From positions 62,001 to 126,000 of the forward strand of contig NZ_FOKZ01000001.1 in NCBI RefSeq assembly GCF_900112285.1: 64,000 nucleotides of DNA. The letters run 5' to 3'. The notes beneath the pieces are model-generated. The model ran no database searches. It worked only from the letters and a program-made list of their open reading frames with translations, and was not told the origin of the DNA. Every line of letters begins with the position of its first letter. The first letter of the stretch is position 1. The stretch is from Polaromonas sp. OV174. GTDB lineage: Bacteria; Pseudomonadota; Gammaproteobacteria; Burkholderiales; Burkholderiaceae_C. Positions 19,975-30,998 of this stretch are shown in pieces. The translations under genes and the position numbers were made by a program.

Positions 19975-20026
19975 ATGCTATAAATTTCGTAGCTGTTGGC
20001 GCTCGTCGGTATTGGGCTAGATGCCG
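19975..20026 (-). repeat. Dispersed repeat copy upstream of ruvC
   Basis: On the minus strand this reads GGCATCTAGCCCAATACC, then a GCGCCAACAGCTAC segment and a TTTATAGC end, collinear with the copy at 30883-30936 (GGCCTGTAGCCCAATAGG ... AAGCTAC ... TATAG). It fills nearly the whole ruvC/cdsA-like gap. Confidence 0.6.
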
Positions 20027-20997
20027 AAATACCATCGAACTGAATGAAAGAACACCGGCGCCGCAAAACACAGGGCATCGACACGATCGAGCAGACCACT
20101 GGCACCGGTGATGGATTTGCCTTCGCTGCCCCAGTTGGTGATGCCCCGGTCGCGTTTCAGCGCCTTCATGACCAGGTGGCCCAGAGAGCCTGAGACGCAG
20201 GCGATCAAGGCCATGGCCACCGCCTGGGCCGGTTTGAAGGGCGTCAGGCCAGCCAGCAGGCCGCCGGCCAGGCTGGCCACCAGCATGGCGATCAGCCAAC
20301 TGGTCCAGTTAAAACTCTTGCTGACATTGGGCGCGCATGGCTGGCGCCGCAGCTTGCGGCTGACCAGGTGCTGCACGATCATGCCGCCTTGCACGACAAA
20401 CACCAGAAAGAACACCAGAAAGGCAGTTTTGCCCTGGTAGTCGGGAAATTTCAGCAGCAGCAGGGCCGGCACATGGCTCATGCCGTAGACGCAAACCATG
20501 ATGCCCCATTGCAGCTTGGCGTTGCGCTCCAGAAAGCGCTGCGGATCGTCTGCCAGCGCGCTGACCACAGGAAGCGCCAGAAACACATAGACCGGTATGA
20601 AGACCGTGACCAGGTCAAAGCGCTGTGTGATGACCAGCGCAAACTGCACCGGCAAGACCACGAAAAAAACCAGCACCAGGCTGCGGTGATCGCCCTGGCG
20701 GGTCGGCGACAGCGTGATGAATTCGCGCAGCGCCAAAAATGCCACCAGGCCGAACAACACGGTGGCAACGGTTTCGCCCAGGGTCCAGCCTATCCAGAAC
20801 ACCGTGGACATCAGCCAGGAGGTGTTCAGCAGGCTGTTGAAGGCTTTCAGGTTTTCTGAGTGCAGGTCGTCCTCATGCCGGTCTTTCAGCGACAGCACCA
20901 AGGCGACCGTGCTGACCACGGCCAGCAGGCCAAAGACCAGAACGAACAGCAGGCCGACCTGCTGCGAAGGCGGGAGATTGCGCAAAAAGGTGTTCAT
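20017..20997 (-). CDS. CdsA-family phosphatidate cytidylyltransferase
   Basis: 326 residues with about eight membrane helices. The C-terminus carries the CDP-diglyceride synthase signature: LVMKALKRDRGITNWGSEGKSITGASGLLDRVDALCF, where the K-R-D-x-G-I and G-x-x-D-R-x-D pattern holds the metal ligands. It would make CDP-diacylglycerol from phosphatidate and CTP. Start ATG 20997 overlaps the stop of the acyltransferase upstream, giving a two-gene phosphatidate to CDP-DAG unit. The true housekeeping cdsA may lie elsewhere; this may be a paralogue. Confidence 0.8.
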   Translation of the reverse strand: MNTFLRNLPPSQQVGLLFVLVFGLLAVVSTVALVLSLKDRHEDDLHSENLKAFNSLLNTSWLMSTVFWIGWTLGETVATVLFGLVAFLALREFITLSPTRQGDHRSLVLVFFVVLPVQFALVITQRFDLVTVFIPVYVFLALPVVSALADDPQRFLERNAKLQWGIMVCVYGMSHVPALLLLKFPDYQGKTAFLVFFLVFVVQGGMIVQHLVSRKLRRQPCAPNVSKSFNWTSWLIAMLVASLAGGLLAGLTPFKPAQAVAMALIACVSGSLGHLVMKALKRDRGITNWGSEGKSITGASGLLDRVDALCFAAPVFFHSVRWYFGI

Positions 20998-21608
20998 CAG
21001 GATTCCCGCAGGTCCAAAACCGCCTGGCGTGCGCGGACCAAAAAGGCGACCCGGTCTTCGTCGCTGCCCAGGGTGATGGGAGCGCCAAAGGTGACCGAGC
21101 ACAGAATCGGCACCGGCACTACTTCGCCCTTGGGCATGACGCGCTGCACATTGTTGATCCATGCCGGCACCAGGACCACATGGGGAAACTTCTGCGCCAG
21201 GTTGTACAGGCCGGACTTGAAGTTCTGCGGCTCTTCGTGGTTGCCGCGCGTGCCTTCTGGAAACAAGATGATGGAATCGCCCTGGTTCAGGGCGTCAATC
21301 AGGGGTTCGAGTGGATCCTGTTCGCCGGTTTTCACCCGATCCACATAAATGGCGTTGAAGACCGCCGTGGTGATCCATTTCTTGAAGCGGGTCTTGCACC
21401 AGTAATCCTTGGCCGCGATAGGGCGCGTGATGCTGCGCAACTCTTCGGGCAGGGCGGCCCACATCAGCACCAGATCGGCATGGCTTTGGTGGTTGGCGAA
21501 ATAGATTCGCTGCTCGGCCTTGGGCGGGCAACCTTGCCAGCGGGCCTGGGCACCGGTGAGAAGCCGGACCAGGCCCAGCAAAAATAGACGCATCAACTTG
21601 GCAAGCAT
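20997..21608 (-). CDS. 1-acyl-glycerol-3-phosphate acyltransferase (PlsC-like)
   Basis: 203 residues. Lysophospholipid acyltransferase family: the NHQSHAD box (H-x4-D) near residue 39, the acceptor site loop and the FPEGTRG motif near 116. It would acylate lysophosphatidate at the inner membrane, feeding the coupled cytidylyltransferase downstream. Start ATG 21608; the upstream TATCAT hexamer ends 7 bases before the start and there is no ribosome site, so the transcript is probably leaderless. Confidence 0.85.
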   Translation of the reverse strand: MLAKLMRLFLLGLVRLLTGAQARWQGCPPKAEQRIYFANHQSHADLVLMWAALPEELRSITRPIAAKDYWCKTRFKKWITTAVFNAIYVDRVKTGEQDPLEPLIDALNQGDSIILFPEGTRGNHEEPQNFKSGLYNLAQKFPHVVLVPAWINNVQRVMPKGEVVPVPILCSVTFGAPITLGSDEDRVAFLVRARQAVLDLRES

Positions 21609-21615
21609 GGCTGCG

Positions 21616-21621
21616 ATGATA
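21616..21621 (-). promoter_or_regulatory. -10 box before the PlsC-like gene (leaderless pattern)
   Basis: On the minus strand TATCAT is followed by CGCAGCC and the ATG at 21608: a 7-nt gap and no Shine-Dalgarno. Confidence 0.45.
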
Positions 21622-21722
21622 CGGGCGAAAGCGCGGAGCTACGCCGGCCTGTGCCCAGGAACGAAACCATGGCGCCCCAGAACGGCAGCCGGCAGGACTA
21701 GCCTGGGTCGGGCCCGCAGGCC

Positions 21723-22979
21723 TTACTCGATGAACAGCGTCGCCGGACATTCCAGCGAGGTGCGCAAGGCCTGCACGAACTCGGCCGCGTGCAGGCCATC
21801 GACCACACGGTGGTCAAAGGACGAGGACAGATTCATCATTTGCCGTGGCACCACCGCCGCGCCGCGCATCATGGGCCTAAGGGCGATGCGATTGACGCCG
21901 ACGATAGCCACTTCGGGGTGATTGATCACCGGCGTCGAGGCGATGCCGCCCAGCGCGCCCAGGCTGGTGAGGGTGATGGTGGAGCCCGACAGCTCGGCGC
22001 GCGTGGCCTTGCCGCTGCGCGCGGCTTGCGCCAGGCGCGCCAGCTCCGCCGCGCAGGCCCACAGGTCGTGCGCCTCGGCATGGCGCAGCACCGGCACCAT
22101 CAGGCCGGACTCGGTCTGTGTGGCAATGCCCAGGTGTACCGCACCATGGCGCGTCACCACGCCCGCCTCGTCGTCGAAACGGGCGTTGATCTGCGGAAAC
22201 TCGCGCACCGCCAGCACCAGGGCGCGCACCAGCAGCGGCAGCAAGGTCAGGTGGCCGCGCTGGGCATCCCACTTGGCGTTCAGGCTCGCACGCAGCGCCT
22301 CCAGTTCGGTGACATCGACTTCCTCGACGTAGGTGAAATGCGGGATGTGGCGCTTGGACTCCTGCATCTTCTGCGCGATGCGGCGGCGCAGGCCTATCAC
22401 CGGCACCTGCTGCTCGTCGTCGCGCTGCGCCAGACCGGAGGCGGCCGGCGTAACCAATCCATGTCCCGCCCCATACGCCGCCACATGGGCATCAAGGTCG
22501 GCCTGCATGATGCGGCCAGCCGCACCGCTGGCGGCGACCTGCTGCAAATCGACACCCAGCTCCCAGGCGCGCCGGCGCAGGGCGGGCGAGGCGATGGGCT
22601 TTTCGCGTGACGCCGGCGGTGCCGGGGCGGCCACGCGGGAGGCTGCCGGTGCGGGTGCTGCCTGCATGGCCGGGGTCATCGCCGGGGCAGCCGCCTGCGG
22701 CACGCTCGAAACGCTGGTGGGCAACTCGCCGACGCTACCAGCCACTTCAAGGCGTATCAGTTCCGCCCCCACCGCCAACACCTGGCCGACCTCGCCGCCC
22801 AGCGCCAGCACCTGGCCCGCCACGGGCGAGGGGATCTCGACCGTGGCCTTGTCGGTCATCACGTCGGCCAGCACCTGGTCCTCAATGACCGCATCGCCGG
22901 GCCTGACGCGCCAGGCCACCAGTTCGACCTCGGCAATGCCTTCGCCCAGGTCTGGCATTTTGATGACGTGAATGCTCAT
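21723..22979 (-). CDS. bkdB: Branched-chain 2-oxoacid dehydrogenase E2 (dihydrolipoyl acyltransferase)
   Basis: 418 residues. One N-terminal lipoyl domain with the modified lysine in MTDKATVEIPSP near residue 44, a flexible Ala/Pro linker, a peripheral subunit-binding domain (ASPALRRRAWELGVDLQQV) near 125, and a C-terminal acyltransferase domain ending in SSSFDHRVVDGLHAAEF with the catalytic His/Asp. Start ATG 22979 (MSIHVIKMPDLGEGIAEVEL). Third gene of the operon after E1alpha and E1beta. No E3 (lipoamide dehydrogenase) gene follows, so E3 must be shared with another complex. Confidence 0.88.
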   Translation of the reverse strand: MSIHVIKMPDLGEGIAEVELVAWRVRPGDAVIEDQVLADVMTDKATVEIPSPVAGQVLALGGEVGQVLAVGAELIRLEVAGSVGELPTSVSSVPQAAAPAMTPAMQAAPAPAASRVAAPAPPASREKPIASPALRRRAWELGVDLQQVAASGAAGRIMQADLDAHVAAYGAGHGLVTPAASGLAQRDDEQQVPVIGLRRRIAQKMQESKRHIPHFTYVEEVDVTELEALRASLNAKWDAQRGHLTLLPLLVRALVLAVREFPQINARFDDEAGVVTRHGAVHLGIATQTESGLMVPVLRHAEAHDLWACAAELARLAQAARSGKATRAELSGSTITLTSLGALGGIASTPVINHPEVAIVGVNRIALRPMMRGAAVVPRQMMNLSSSFDHRVVDGLHAAEFVQALRTSLECPATLFIE

Positions 22980-23059
22980 GTCATGCCTCCCGCCGGGCCG
23001 CCCCAAGGGAGGCGCACCTCCTTGCGGGCAGCGAACGAATGTGAGCGTGGGGGCTCATT

Positions 23060-25433
<2,374 letters not shown>

Positions 25434-25504
25434 GGGGAAGATCGTAACTACTTTCCTTGGGCGGCGCTAGCGCCAGGAGGCTTTACGCTGTCTCGCGATT
25501 GGCC

Positions 25505-26254
25505 TTAAGGCAGTTCCACGGCCCCCATGCGGGCCGCGATGGTGCTGGCGCGCGAGGCCAGGTAGCCCGAGTTGCTGCGGGTTTCAAAATACTTGGGGCG
25601 CGGCAGCATCACGGCCAGTCGGGCGGCTTCATAGGCGCTCAGCCTGGCCGCAGGTTTGCGGTAATAGTGCTGGGCGGCGGCCTCGGCGCCAAAAATGCCT
25701 TCGCCCCACTCGACGTTGTTGAGGTAAATCTCCAGGATGCGCTGCTTGGACAGCAAGTTTTCCAGCATCAGCGTCAGCACCAGCTCCTGGCCCTTGCGCA
25801 GCAAGGTGCGTTCACCCGAGAGGAAGAGATTTTTGGCCAACTGCTGCGTGATGGTGGAGCCGCCGACAATCTTGGGCGGTTTGGCTGCAACCGGCTTGTC
25901 CTTGCCGGCGGCCTGCCGGCTGCCTGATTGCGCGGCGCGCTGCTCGGCCTTGGCATTCTTTTCCCAGGCCTTTTCCAATGCCGCCATGTCCACGCCCTCG
26001 TGTTCGGTGAAGTTGGCGTCTTCGGAGGCGATGACCGCCCGCTTCAGGTTGTCCGACAGCTGCTCATAAGGCACCCACTGCTGGTGCCATTTCAGCGCGC
26101 CGCTGTTGCTTGCGATCAGGTAGGCCTCGGAGCGCTGAAAGGTGGTGGACTCGGGCGCCAGCACGGCCATCAGCGCAATCCGGCCGACAAAATAAAGCTG
26201 CAGGGCCAGCACGGCCAGCAGCAGCAGGCCGAGCAAACGCAGCCCGGCTTTCAT
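25505..26254 (-). CDS. mtgA: Monofunctional peptidoglycan glycosyltransferase MtgA
   Basis: 249 residues. One N-terminal membrane helix, then a GT51 domain: EDANFTEHEGVDMAAL with the catalytic Glu near residue 77, GGSTITQQLAKNLFLSGERT near 128, and EIYLNNVEWGEGIFGAEAAA near 175. It polymerises glycan strands from lipid II. A Lys/Ala/Gln-rich, low-complexity insertion (about 94-122) splits motif regions 1 and 2, longer than usual. Start ATG 26254 overlaps the aroE stop (ATGA). Confidence 0.92.
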   Translation of the reverse strand: MKAGLRLLGLLLLAVLALQLYFVGRIALMAVLAPESTTFQRSEAYLIASNSGALKWHQQWVPYEQLSDNLKRAVIASEDANFTEHEGVDMAALEKAWEKNAKAEQRAAQSGSRQAAGKDKPVAAKPPKIVGGSTITQQLAKNLFLSGERTLLRKGQELVLTLMLENLLSKQRILEIYLNNVEWGEGIFGAEAAAQHYYRKPAARLSAYEAARLAVMLPRPKYFETRSNSGYLASRASTIAARMGAVELP

Positions 26255-27090
26255 GCCAGTCGCGCCCGCATTTCCTCTAGCACCTGGGCCGATGGCGGAC
26301 GCAGCTTGCGCCACAGCGCAAAGGCTTCGGCGGCCTGCTCCACCAGCATGCCCAGGCCGTCGCGCGGCGTGGCGCCGTGCGCGCGGGCCCAGTCCATGAA
26401 GCCCTGCGCTGCCGGGCCGTACATCATGTCGTAGGCCAGTGCGCCGGGTTTGAGGACGCTGCTTTCAACCGGTACGCCGGCGCCGCCCAAGCTGCTGGCG
26501 CTGGCATTGATGATGACATCGAAATTGCCTTCCAGGCCTTGCAGGTCGTGCGCTTTAAGCTCTGTTTTTTGTAGCGCTTTCTGAAGCGATGGGTGGGCCT
26601 TGTGGCGCGCCACCAGCGCATCGGCCTTGGCCCGGGTGCGATTGACCAGCACCAGCCGGCGTGGCCCGGCCATCAGCAAGGAGGCCAGTGCGCCGGCCGC
26701 GGCGCCGCCGGCGCCTATCAGCAGCACATCGCGCCCGGCCAGCGACACGCCGGCATTGTTCTGGATGTCGTTGAGCAGGCCAAGGCCATCGGTGTTGTCG
26801 GCGTGAATCCTGCCACCTTCAAGCACCAATGTGTTGGCCGCCTGGGCCAACTGAGCCCGGTCGGTCTGCGTGGCGGCGGCCTGAAAGGCTTCGAACTTGA
26901 AGGGCACGGTGACGTTGCAGCCGCGCGCGCCGTTCTGCTGCAGTTGCGCCAAGGTGGCCGCAAAACCATCGAGCGGCGTGAGCCAGCGTTCGTATTGCAG
27001 GGCCTGGCCTGTCAGTTCGGCAAAGCGCGCATGAATCAGGGGTGACTGGCTGTGCGCAATCGGGTTGCCAAGCACGTAGTATTTATCCAT
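26251..27090 (-). CDS. aroE: Shikimate dehydrogenase AroE
   Basis: 279 residues. NADPH-dependent reduction of 3-dehydroshikimate. N-terminal substrate domain YVLGNPIAHSQSPLIH, NVTVPFKFEAF near 60 (catalytic Lys), NTDGLGLLND near 100, NADP site GAGGAAAGAL near 127 with the NRT phosphate motif near 150, and GLGMLVEQAAEAFALW near the end. I start at ATG 27090 to match the family; ATG 27120 is possible. Residues near 170-185 (LQKALQKTEL) coincide with a dispersed repeat copy and lengthen a surface region. Confidence 0.93.
   Translation of the reverse strand: MDKYYVLGNPIAHSQSPLIHARFAELTGQALQYERWLTPLDGFAATLAQLQQNGARGCNVTVPFKFEAFQAAATQTDRAQLAQAANTLVLEGGRIHADNTDGLGLLNDIQNNAGVSLAGRDVLLIGAGGAAAGALASLLMAGPRRLVLVNRTRAKADALVARHKAHPSLQKALQKTELKAHDLQGLEGNFDVIINASASSLGGAGVPVESSVLKPGALAYDMMYGPAAQGFMDWARAHGATPRDGLGMLVEQAAEAFALWRKLRPPSAQVLEEMRARLA
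26549..26602 (+). repeat. Dispersed repeat copy inside the aroE coding sequence
   Basis: Contains the exact complement (26559-26575) of the 17-mer found in murG at 12212. In both genes it is read antisense to the repeat and in the same phase, giving Leu-Gln-Lys-Thr-Glu. Confidence 0.45.
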
Positions 27091-27157
27091 CGCTGCTTGT
27101 TCGTGGCTAGTAAAGGTCATGCTGATGAGTCGGTTTTAGCACAGCGGCGCTCAGGGC

Positions 27158-28006
27158 TCAGTGGCTGGTGAGCTTGGTTTCCAGGCTGTCTTCCCGCGTG
27201 AAGTGAAAGCGTGACACCACCACGATCTGGTCGGCCCGCTGGCGCATGGCTTTGTTGAAGCGGCCGAAAGGGCCGGTGCCGTGGACTATGCTTTGCGCCC
27301 GCCTGTCCAGCGTCAGGTTGCCCGAGGTCTGCACCACTTCGGTGTCCAGAATGCGGCCGTCAAAATTGACGGTCACTGTCATGGTCAGTTGGCCGTACAG
27401 CTTTTTGCCTGCCTGCTCGGGGAAATTTACCGTGCCCTTGTCTTCAATCTTGCGCCGCAAGTCGTCGTAATAGACCGCGTAAACCGCTTCGCGCGTGGCC
27501 GGGCTGATGTAGCGCTTTTTGGGCCGGGCATTTTCTTCGTTGATGCGCTTTTCAATCTCGGCCAGTATCTTGGTGAGCTGCTTGCGCTTTTCCTCGCGCT
27601 CGGCCTGCACGGGGTCGTTGCTGGGCAGCTTCAGGTCTGGCGGCGGCAGCGCGGCCAGCTGCTTCTTGATTTGCGTCAGCAACTGGGTTTGCTGCTCCTG
27701 CAGCGACTCGATCTTGCGCTGCGCCTCCTCGCTGGCGTCACCCAGCGCGACCAGGGCCGAGGGCGGCAGCGGCGAGGTGGCACGACCTTTTTCAAGCTCG
27801 CCGCCGCCGCTCAGCGAGGCCTGGGCGATGGCCTTGGCAAAGTCCGGTTTTTCATTCGACTTGGCATTGACCAGAATCACTTCCAGCGGCGTGTCCTTGA
27901 AGACGCGGTTAAAGCGCTCCGGGTCGATAAACCGTACGCTCAGCAATACGGCGTGCACGGCGATGGACACGCCTAGGGCAATTTGCAGGGTGCTCGGTGA
28001 CTTCAC
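27158..28006 (-). CDS. TonB-family energy transducer-like protein
   Basis: About 282 residues. One N-terminal helix (LQIALGVSIAVHAVLLSVRF), then a long charged region with predicted coiled coil (SEEAQRKIESLQEQQTQLLTQIKK, later EKRKQLTKILAEIEKRINEENARPKKR) and a C-terminal TonB-like domain (YYDDLRRKIEDKGTVNFPEQAGKKLYGQLTMTVTVNFDGRI). No exbB/exbD lie nearby, so it may serve envelope assembly rather than iron uptake. The start is uncertain: GTG 28006 gives a clean N-terminus before the helix; ATG 28093 would overlap the exonuclease gene by 50 bp. Neither has a good ribosome site. Confidence 0.7.
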   Translation of the reverse strand: MKSPSTLQIALGVSIAVHAVLLSVRFIDPERFNRVFKDTPLEVILVNAKSNEKPDFAKAIAQASLSGGGELEKGRATSPLPPSALVALGDASEEAQRKIESLQEQQTQLLTQIKKQLAALPPPDLKLPSNDPVQAEREEKRKQLTKILAEIEKRINEENARPKKRYISPATREAVYAVYYDDLRRKIEDKGTVNFPEQAGKKLYGQLTMTVTVNFDGRILDTEVVQTSGNLTLDRRAQSIVHGTGPFGRFNKAMRQRADQIVVVSRFHFTREDSLETKLTSH

Positions 28007-28043
28007 GGCGGGGTTCGTGGGAGGGGTTGATCTGCGCGCAGGC

Positions 28044-30116
28044 TCAAACGGCAGCCGCTGTGCCCTGGCTGTCCGCTGCGGGTTCGTCGACATCCACGGC
28101 AATCGAGATCGGGCCGGCGGCCATGTCGGACTCGTCGCCGTCTTCCCCCATGTCTTCATCGGGCTGGGCGCTGGCTTCGTCAGCCACGGCATCCAGCCGC
28201 TCTATCACGGTGCCTGAGACATCTAGCGTGATCTCGTCGATGGCTCCCAGCTTGACACGCACCTTGGCGCCGCGCGGCAGGCCTTGCGCGCCCATGGCCG
28301 CCAGCACCAGCGGCAATTCGTCGGCGCGCACCAGGTTGTCCTTGAAGAAGGTGGCCGTCAGTTCGGTGATGTTGTTTTGTTCCAGGTATTTGAGCGTCCA
28401 GTAGCGCTCTATGCCAGCCTGGAAGCTGTTGTAGGCGCTATAGGCGGCGTCAAAGCCCGAGATGATGGAGAACAGCTCGGCATCCTTGGGCTTGAAGGGC
28501 GCGGCCAGCGCGGCCGTGCGGCCATGGCGCGCGCAGGCAATGATTTGCCACTGGTTGACCAGATCGGTGTAACGGCGCAGCGGCGAGGTGCTCCAGGCGT
28601 AGCTGGGCACGCCCAGGCCGGCATGCGGCAAGGCCTTGGTGCCCATGCGCACCTTGACGCCGGGCGCCAGGCTGGCCTGGCTGCGGTAGATGCCGGGCAC
28701 GCCGTGCTCGGCCAGCCACTGGCCCCAGGTGCTGTTGGCCAGGATCATGGCTTCGGCGACGATCAAATCCAGCGGCGCGCCGCGCTGGCGCACGCTGATG
28801 CTGACGGTCTCTTCGCCCATTGGCTCCAGGCCGGAGGGCTTGTCGAGCTTGAAGTTGTAGTCGGGGCGGTTGAAGTTTTCGGGCTTGCCGCGCACGATTT
28901 CGCGCTGCGCCTTGAGGTGTTTGGCCAGCCGGTGCATCCAGGCCAGTTCCACGCCCCATGCCACGTCGGTGGGCGCGGTGGTTTGCGCAGCTTCAAAGAA
29001 AGCCTCGGTGAAAACGCTGTCCAGCATGTCGTGGCGCAGATTGCTGAGGATGGGCACCAGCTCCAGCCGGGTGACGCGTTCGGTGATCTCGAAACTGGTT
29101 TCGTCCAGCGTCAGGTAGAGCGACAGCGCCGGGCAGTTGCGCCCTTCCAGCAAGGTGTAGGTCTGCACGATGTCGTCGGGCAGCATGGTCAGCTTGTGGC
29201 CAGGCATGTAAACCGTGGACAGGCGGTTGCGGCCCACCGCGTCGATAGCGCTGCCCGGCAGCACGGCCAGGCCTGGTGCGGCAATGTGGATGCCCAGGGT
29301 GATGGTGCCGCTGCCCAGGCCCTGCACCGACATCGCGTCGTCGATTTCGGTGGTGCTGGAGTCGTCGATGGAAAATGCCTTCACAGCGGACAGCGGCAGC
29401 TCGTCCTTGACCTCGGGTGCCTGCAGCGCCGGAAAGCCCGTGCCCTTGGGGAAGTTCTCGAACAGGAAGCGCTTCCAGTGGAACTGATAGGCGGAGTCGA
29501 TGGCGCCGGCCTTTTGCAGCAGCTCCAGCGGGGCGGTGTGGGTGGCACGCGAGGCGTCGACCACGGCCTTGTATTCGGCGCTGTTCTTGTCGGGCTTGAA
29601 CAGGATCTTGTAGAGCTGTTCGCGGATGGGTTCGGGGCACTCGCCCCGGCCCAGGGCGTCGGCCCAGGCCGCGATCTGGGCGGTGACTTGTTTTTTCTTT
29701 TCGATGGCGGCGAGCGCCAGTTGCAGGATTTCGGCCGGCGCTTTCTTGAAGCGGCCCTTGCCGGCGCGGCGGAAATAGTGCGGCGCCTCGTAGAGGCGAA
29801 AGAGGGCGGCCGCTTGCTGCTCCAGCGAGGCCGGTTTCGAGGCGTCGGCGCTGAAGTAGTCGCGCGCCAGGTCGGCAAAGCCGAATTCTTCTTCGCTGGC
29901 AAATTCCCAGGCCAGATCCAGATCTATCTCCTCGCTCACCAGTTGGCCCCTGGTGACCAATTCGGCGGGCGCCGGTTTTTCAAACTTCAGCAGCGCGTTG
30001 GCGGCCTTGACCTTGACGCGCTTGCCCGAGTCGAGCTCGACTTGCAGCGAGGCGTCGCTCTCCGACAAGATCCGGCCAGCCAAAAACTTGCCGGTTTCTT
30101 CAAACAGTACAAACAA
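28044..30116 (-). CDS. RNase II/R-family 3'-5' exoribonuclease
   Basis: 690 residues. Central RNB domain with the Asp cluster FSIDDSSTTEIDDAMSVQG near residue 250, the MLPDDIVQTYTLLEGRNCPALSL segment near 310, and a C-terminal S1-like end. The N-terminus (FVLFEETGKFLAGRILSESDASLQVELDSGKRVKVK) is a short OB-like strand set rather than the two cold-shock domains of RNase R. Start is TTG 30116, preceded by AAAGGA at 7-nt spacing; an ATG start fitting the family is lacking. Likely role: degradation of mRNA or structured RNA. Confidence 0.85.
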   Translation of the reverse strand: MFVLFEETGKFLAGRILSESDASLQVELDSGKRVKVKAANALLKFEKPAPAELVTRGQLVSEEIDLDLAWEFASEEEFGFADLARDYFSADASKPASLEQQAAALFRLYEAPHYFRRAGKGRFKKAPAEILQLALAAIEKKKQVTAQIAAWADALGRGECPEPIREQLYKILFKPDKNSAEYKAVVDASRATHTAPLELLQKAGAIDSAYQFHWKRFLFENFPKGTGFPALQAPEVKDELPLSAVKAFSIDDSSTTEIDDAMSVQGLGSGTITLGIHIAAPGLAVLPGSAIDAVGRNRLSTVYMPGHKLTMLPDDIVQTYTLLEGRNCPALSLYLTLDETSFEITERVTRLELVPILSNLRHDMLDSVFTEAFFEAAQTTAPTDVAWGVELAWMHRLAKHLKAQREIVRGKPENFNRPDYNFKLDKPSGLEPMGEETVSISVRQRGAPLDLIVAEAMILANSTWGQWLAEHGVPGIYRSQASLAPGVKVRMGTKALPHAGLGVPSYAWSTSPLRRYTDLVNQWQIIACARHGRTAALAAPFKPKDAELFSIISGFDAAYSAYNSFQAGIERYWTLKYLEQNNITELTATFFKDNLVRADELPLVLAAMGAQGLPRGAKVRVKLGAIDEITLDVSGTVIERLDAVADEASAQPDEDMGEDGDESDMAAGPISIAVDVDEPAADSQGTAAAV

Positions 30117-30194
30117 AACGGAATCCTTTAGCCTGGGGTAATTGCCTTCAAGAGGCTTGCGGCTAGTGTAATCAGGCGCCGGTCGGCCTGGGCT

Positions 30195-30788
30195 TCAACC
30201 GGCCGCCGGGAAGTCCAGAAATTCCAGAATGCCAGACAGATGCTCATCGAAATCGCTGAGCGCGTGGTCGCCTCCTGGCAGCAGGCGGATTTGCGCGCCG
30301 GCGTAACGCGCCGTCATTTCGCGCCAGTCCAGCACTTCGTCACCCTTGGCGATGATGGCCAGGTAGTTTTGCGGCGCTTTCAGCGCTCCGGCGTGCAGTT
30401 CACGCAATTCGTCGACAAAACGCGGTTCGAAGAAAAAGCGCTCTTGGTCGTTGTGCCAGGCGCTTTGCTCGCCGATGTAGCGGGCGAGGTCGCGTGCCGG
30501 CTCGATGGCCGGGTTCAGCAACACGGCCTTGCAGCCAAGGCGTTCGGCCACGGCGGTGGCGTAAAAGCCGCCCAGCGAGGAGCCCATCACGGCCATGGAG
30601 GCGCGGGGCCAGCCGGCGATGGCGCCTTCCAGCAACGCCATGGCCGCCTGCGGAGAGGGCGGCAGCTGTGGACAGCACCAGGTCACGGCCGGGTAGCGGG
30701 CCGCGATCAGGGCGGCCATTTTGCGGGCCTTCATGGACTGCGGCGAGGAGCGAAAGCCGTGCAGGTAGAGCAGGTGGGTGGTAGGCAT
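30195..30788 (-). CDS. YqiA-like alpha/beta-hydrolase (esterase)
   Basis: 197 residues. YLHGFRSSPQSMKA near residue 8 (oxyanion region), nucleophile elbow GSSLGGFYA near 69, Asp in GDEVLDW near 153 and His in PGGDHALSDFDEH near 175 form a complete catalytic set of the UPF0227/YqiA family. Substrate unknown. Start ATG 30788 has TACTAT ending 6 bases upstream and no ribosome site, so a leaderless transcript is likely. Confidence 0.85.
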   Translation of the reverse strand: MPTTHLLYLHGFRSSPQSMKARKMAALIAARYPAVTWCCPQLPPSPQAAMALLEGAIAGWPRASMAVMGSSLGGFYATAVAERLGCKAVLLNPAIEPARDLARYIGEQSAWHNDQERFFFEPRFVDELRELHAGALKAPQNYLAIIAKGDEVLDWREMTARYAGAQIRLLPGGDHALSDFDEHLSGILEFLDFPAAG

Positions 30789-30794
30789 GAGCGC

Positions 30795-30800
30795 ATAGTA
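30795..30800 (-). promoter_or_regulatory. -10 box before the YqiA-like gene (leaderless pattern)
   Basis: Minus strand TACTAT, then GCGCTC, then ATG: 6-nt gap, no Shine-Dalgarno. Confidence 0.45.
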
Positions 30801-30882
30801 AACGCGCTGAGGGGGCCGCCCTCAGCTGTGCCCGCGGCGAAAGATTGGCTGGCCAGTCGGATTTTTCAAAATATTAAAGAAA

Positions 30883-30936
30883 ATGGCCTGTAGCCCAATA
30901 GGGACGGGCACAGCAAGCTACTTTTTTTATAGTATT
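30883..30936 (+). repeat. Dispersed intergenic repeat copy upstream of rodA
   Basis: GGCCTGTAGCCCAATAGG followed by GACGGGCACAGCAAGCTAC, a T tract and TATAGTA. This is the clearest copy in the window of the family also seen at 19975, 35582, 37205, 43673 and 48484. Confidence 0.6.
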
Positions 30937-30986
30937 GAGGGCCTGCCGCTATCCCCGGCGGCGGATGGGCCTGATGCCGGCTGGCA

Positions 30987-30992
30987 GATAAT
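30987..30992 (+). promoter_or_regulatory. -10 box immediately before rodA (leaderless pattern)
   Basis: GATAAT, then TGCCGC, then ATG at 30999: 6-nt gap and no ribosome site. Confidence 0.5.
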
Positions 30993-30998
30993 TGCCGC

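Noticed and set aside
19977-19982. TATAGC as a leaderless -10 for ruvC
   Set aside because: It ends only 2 nt before the start codon, which is too close, and belongs to the dispersed repeat.
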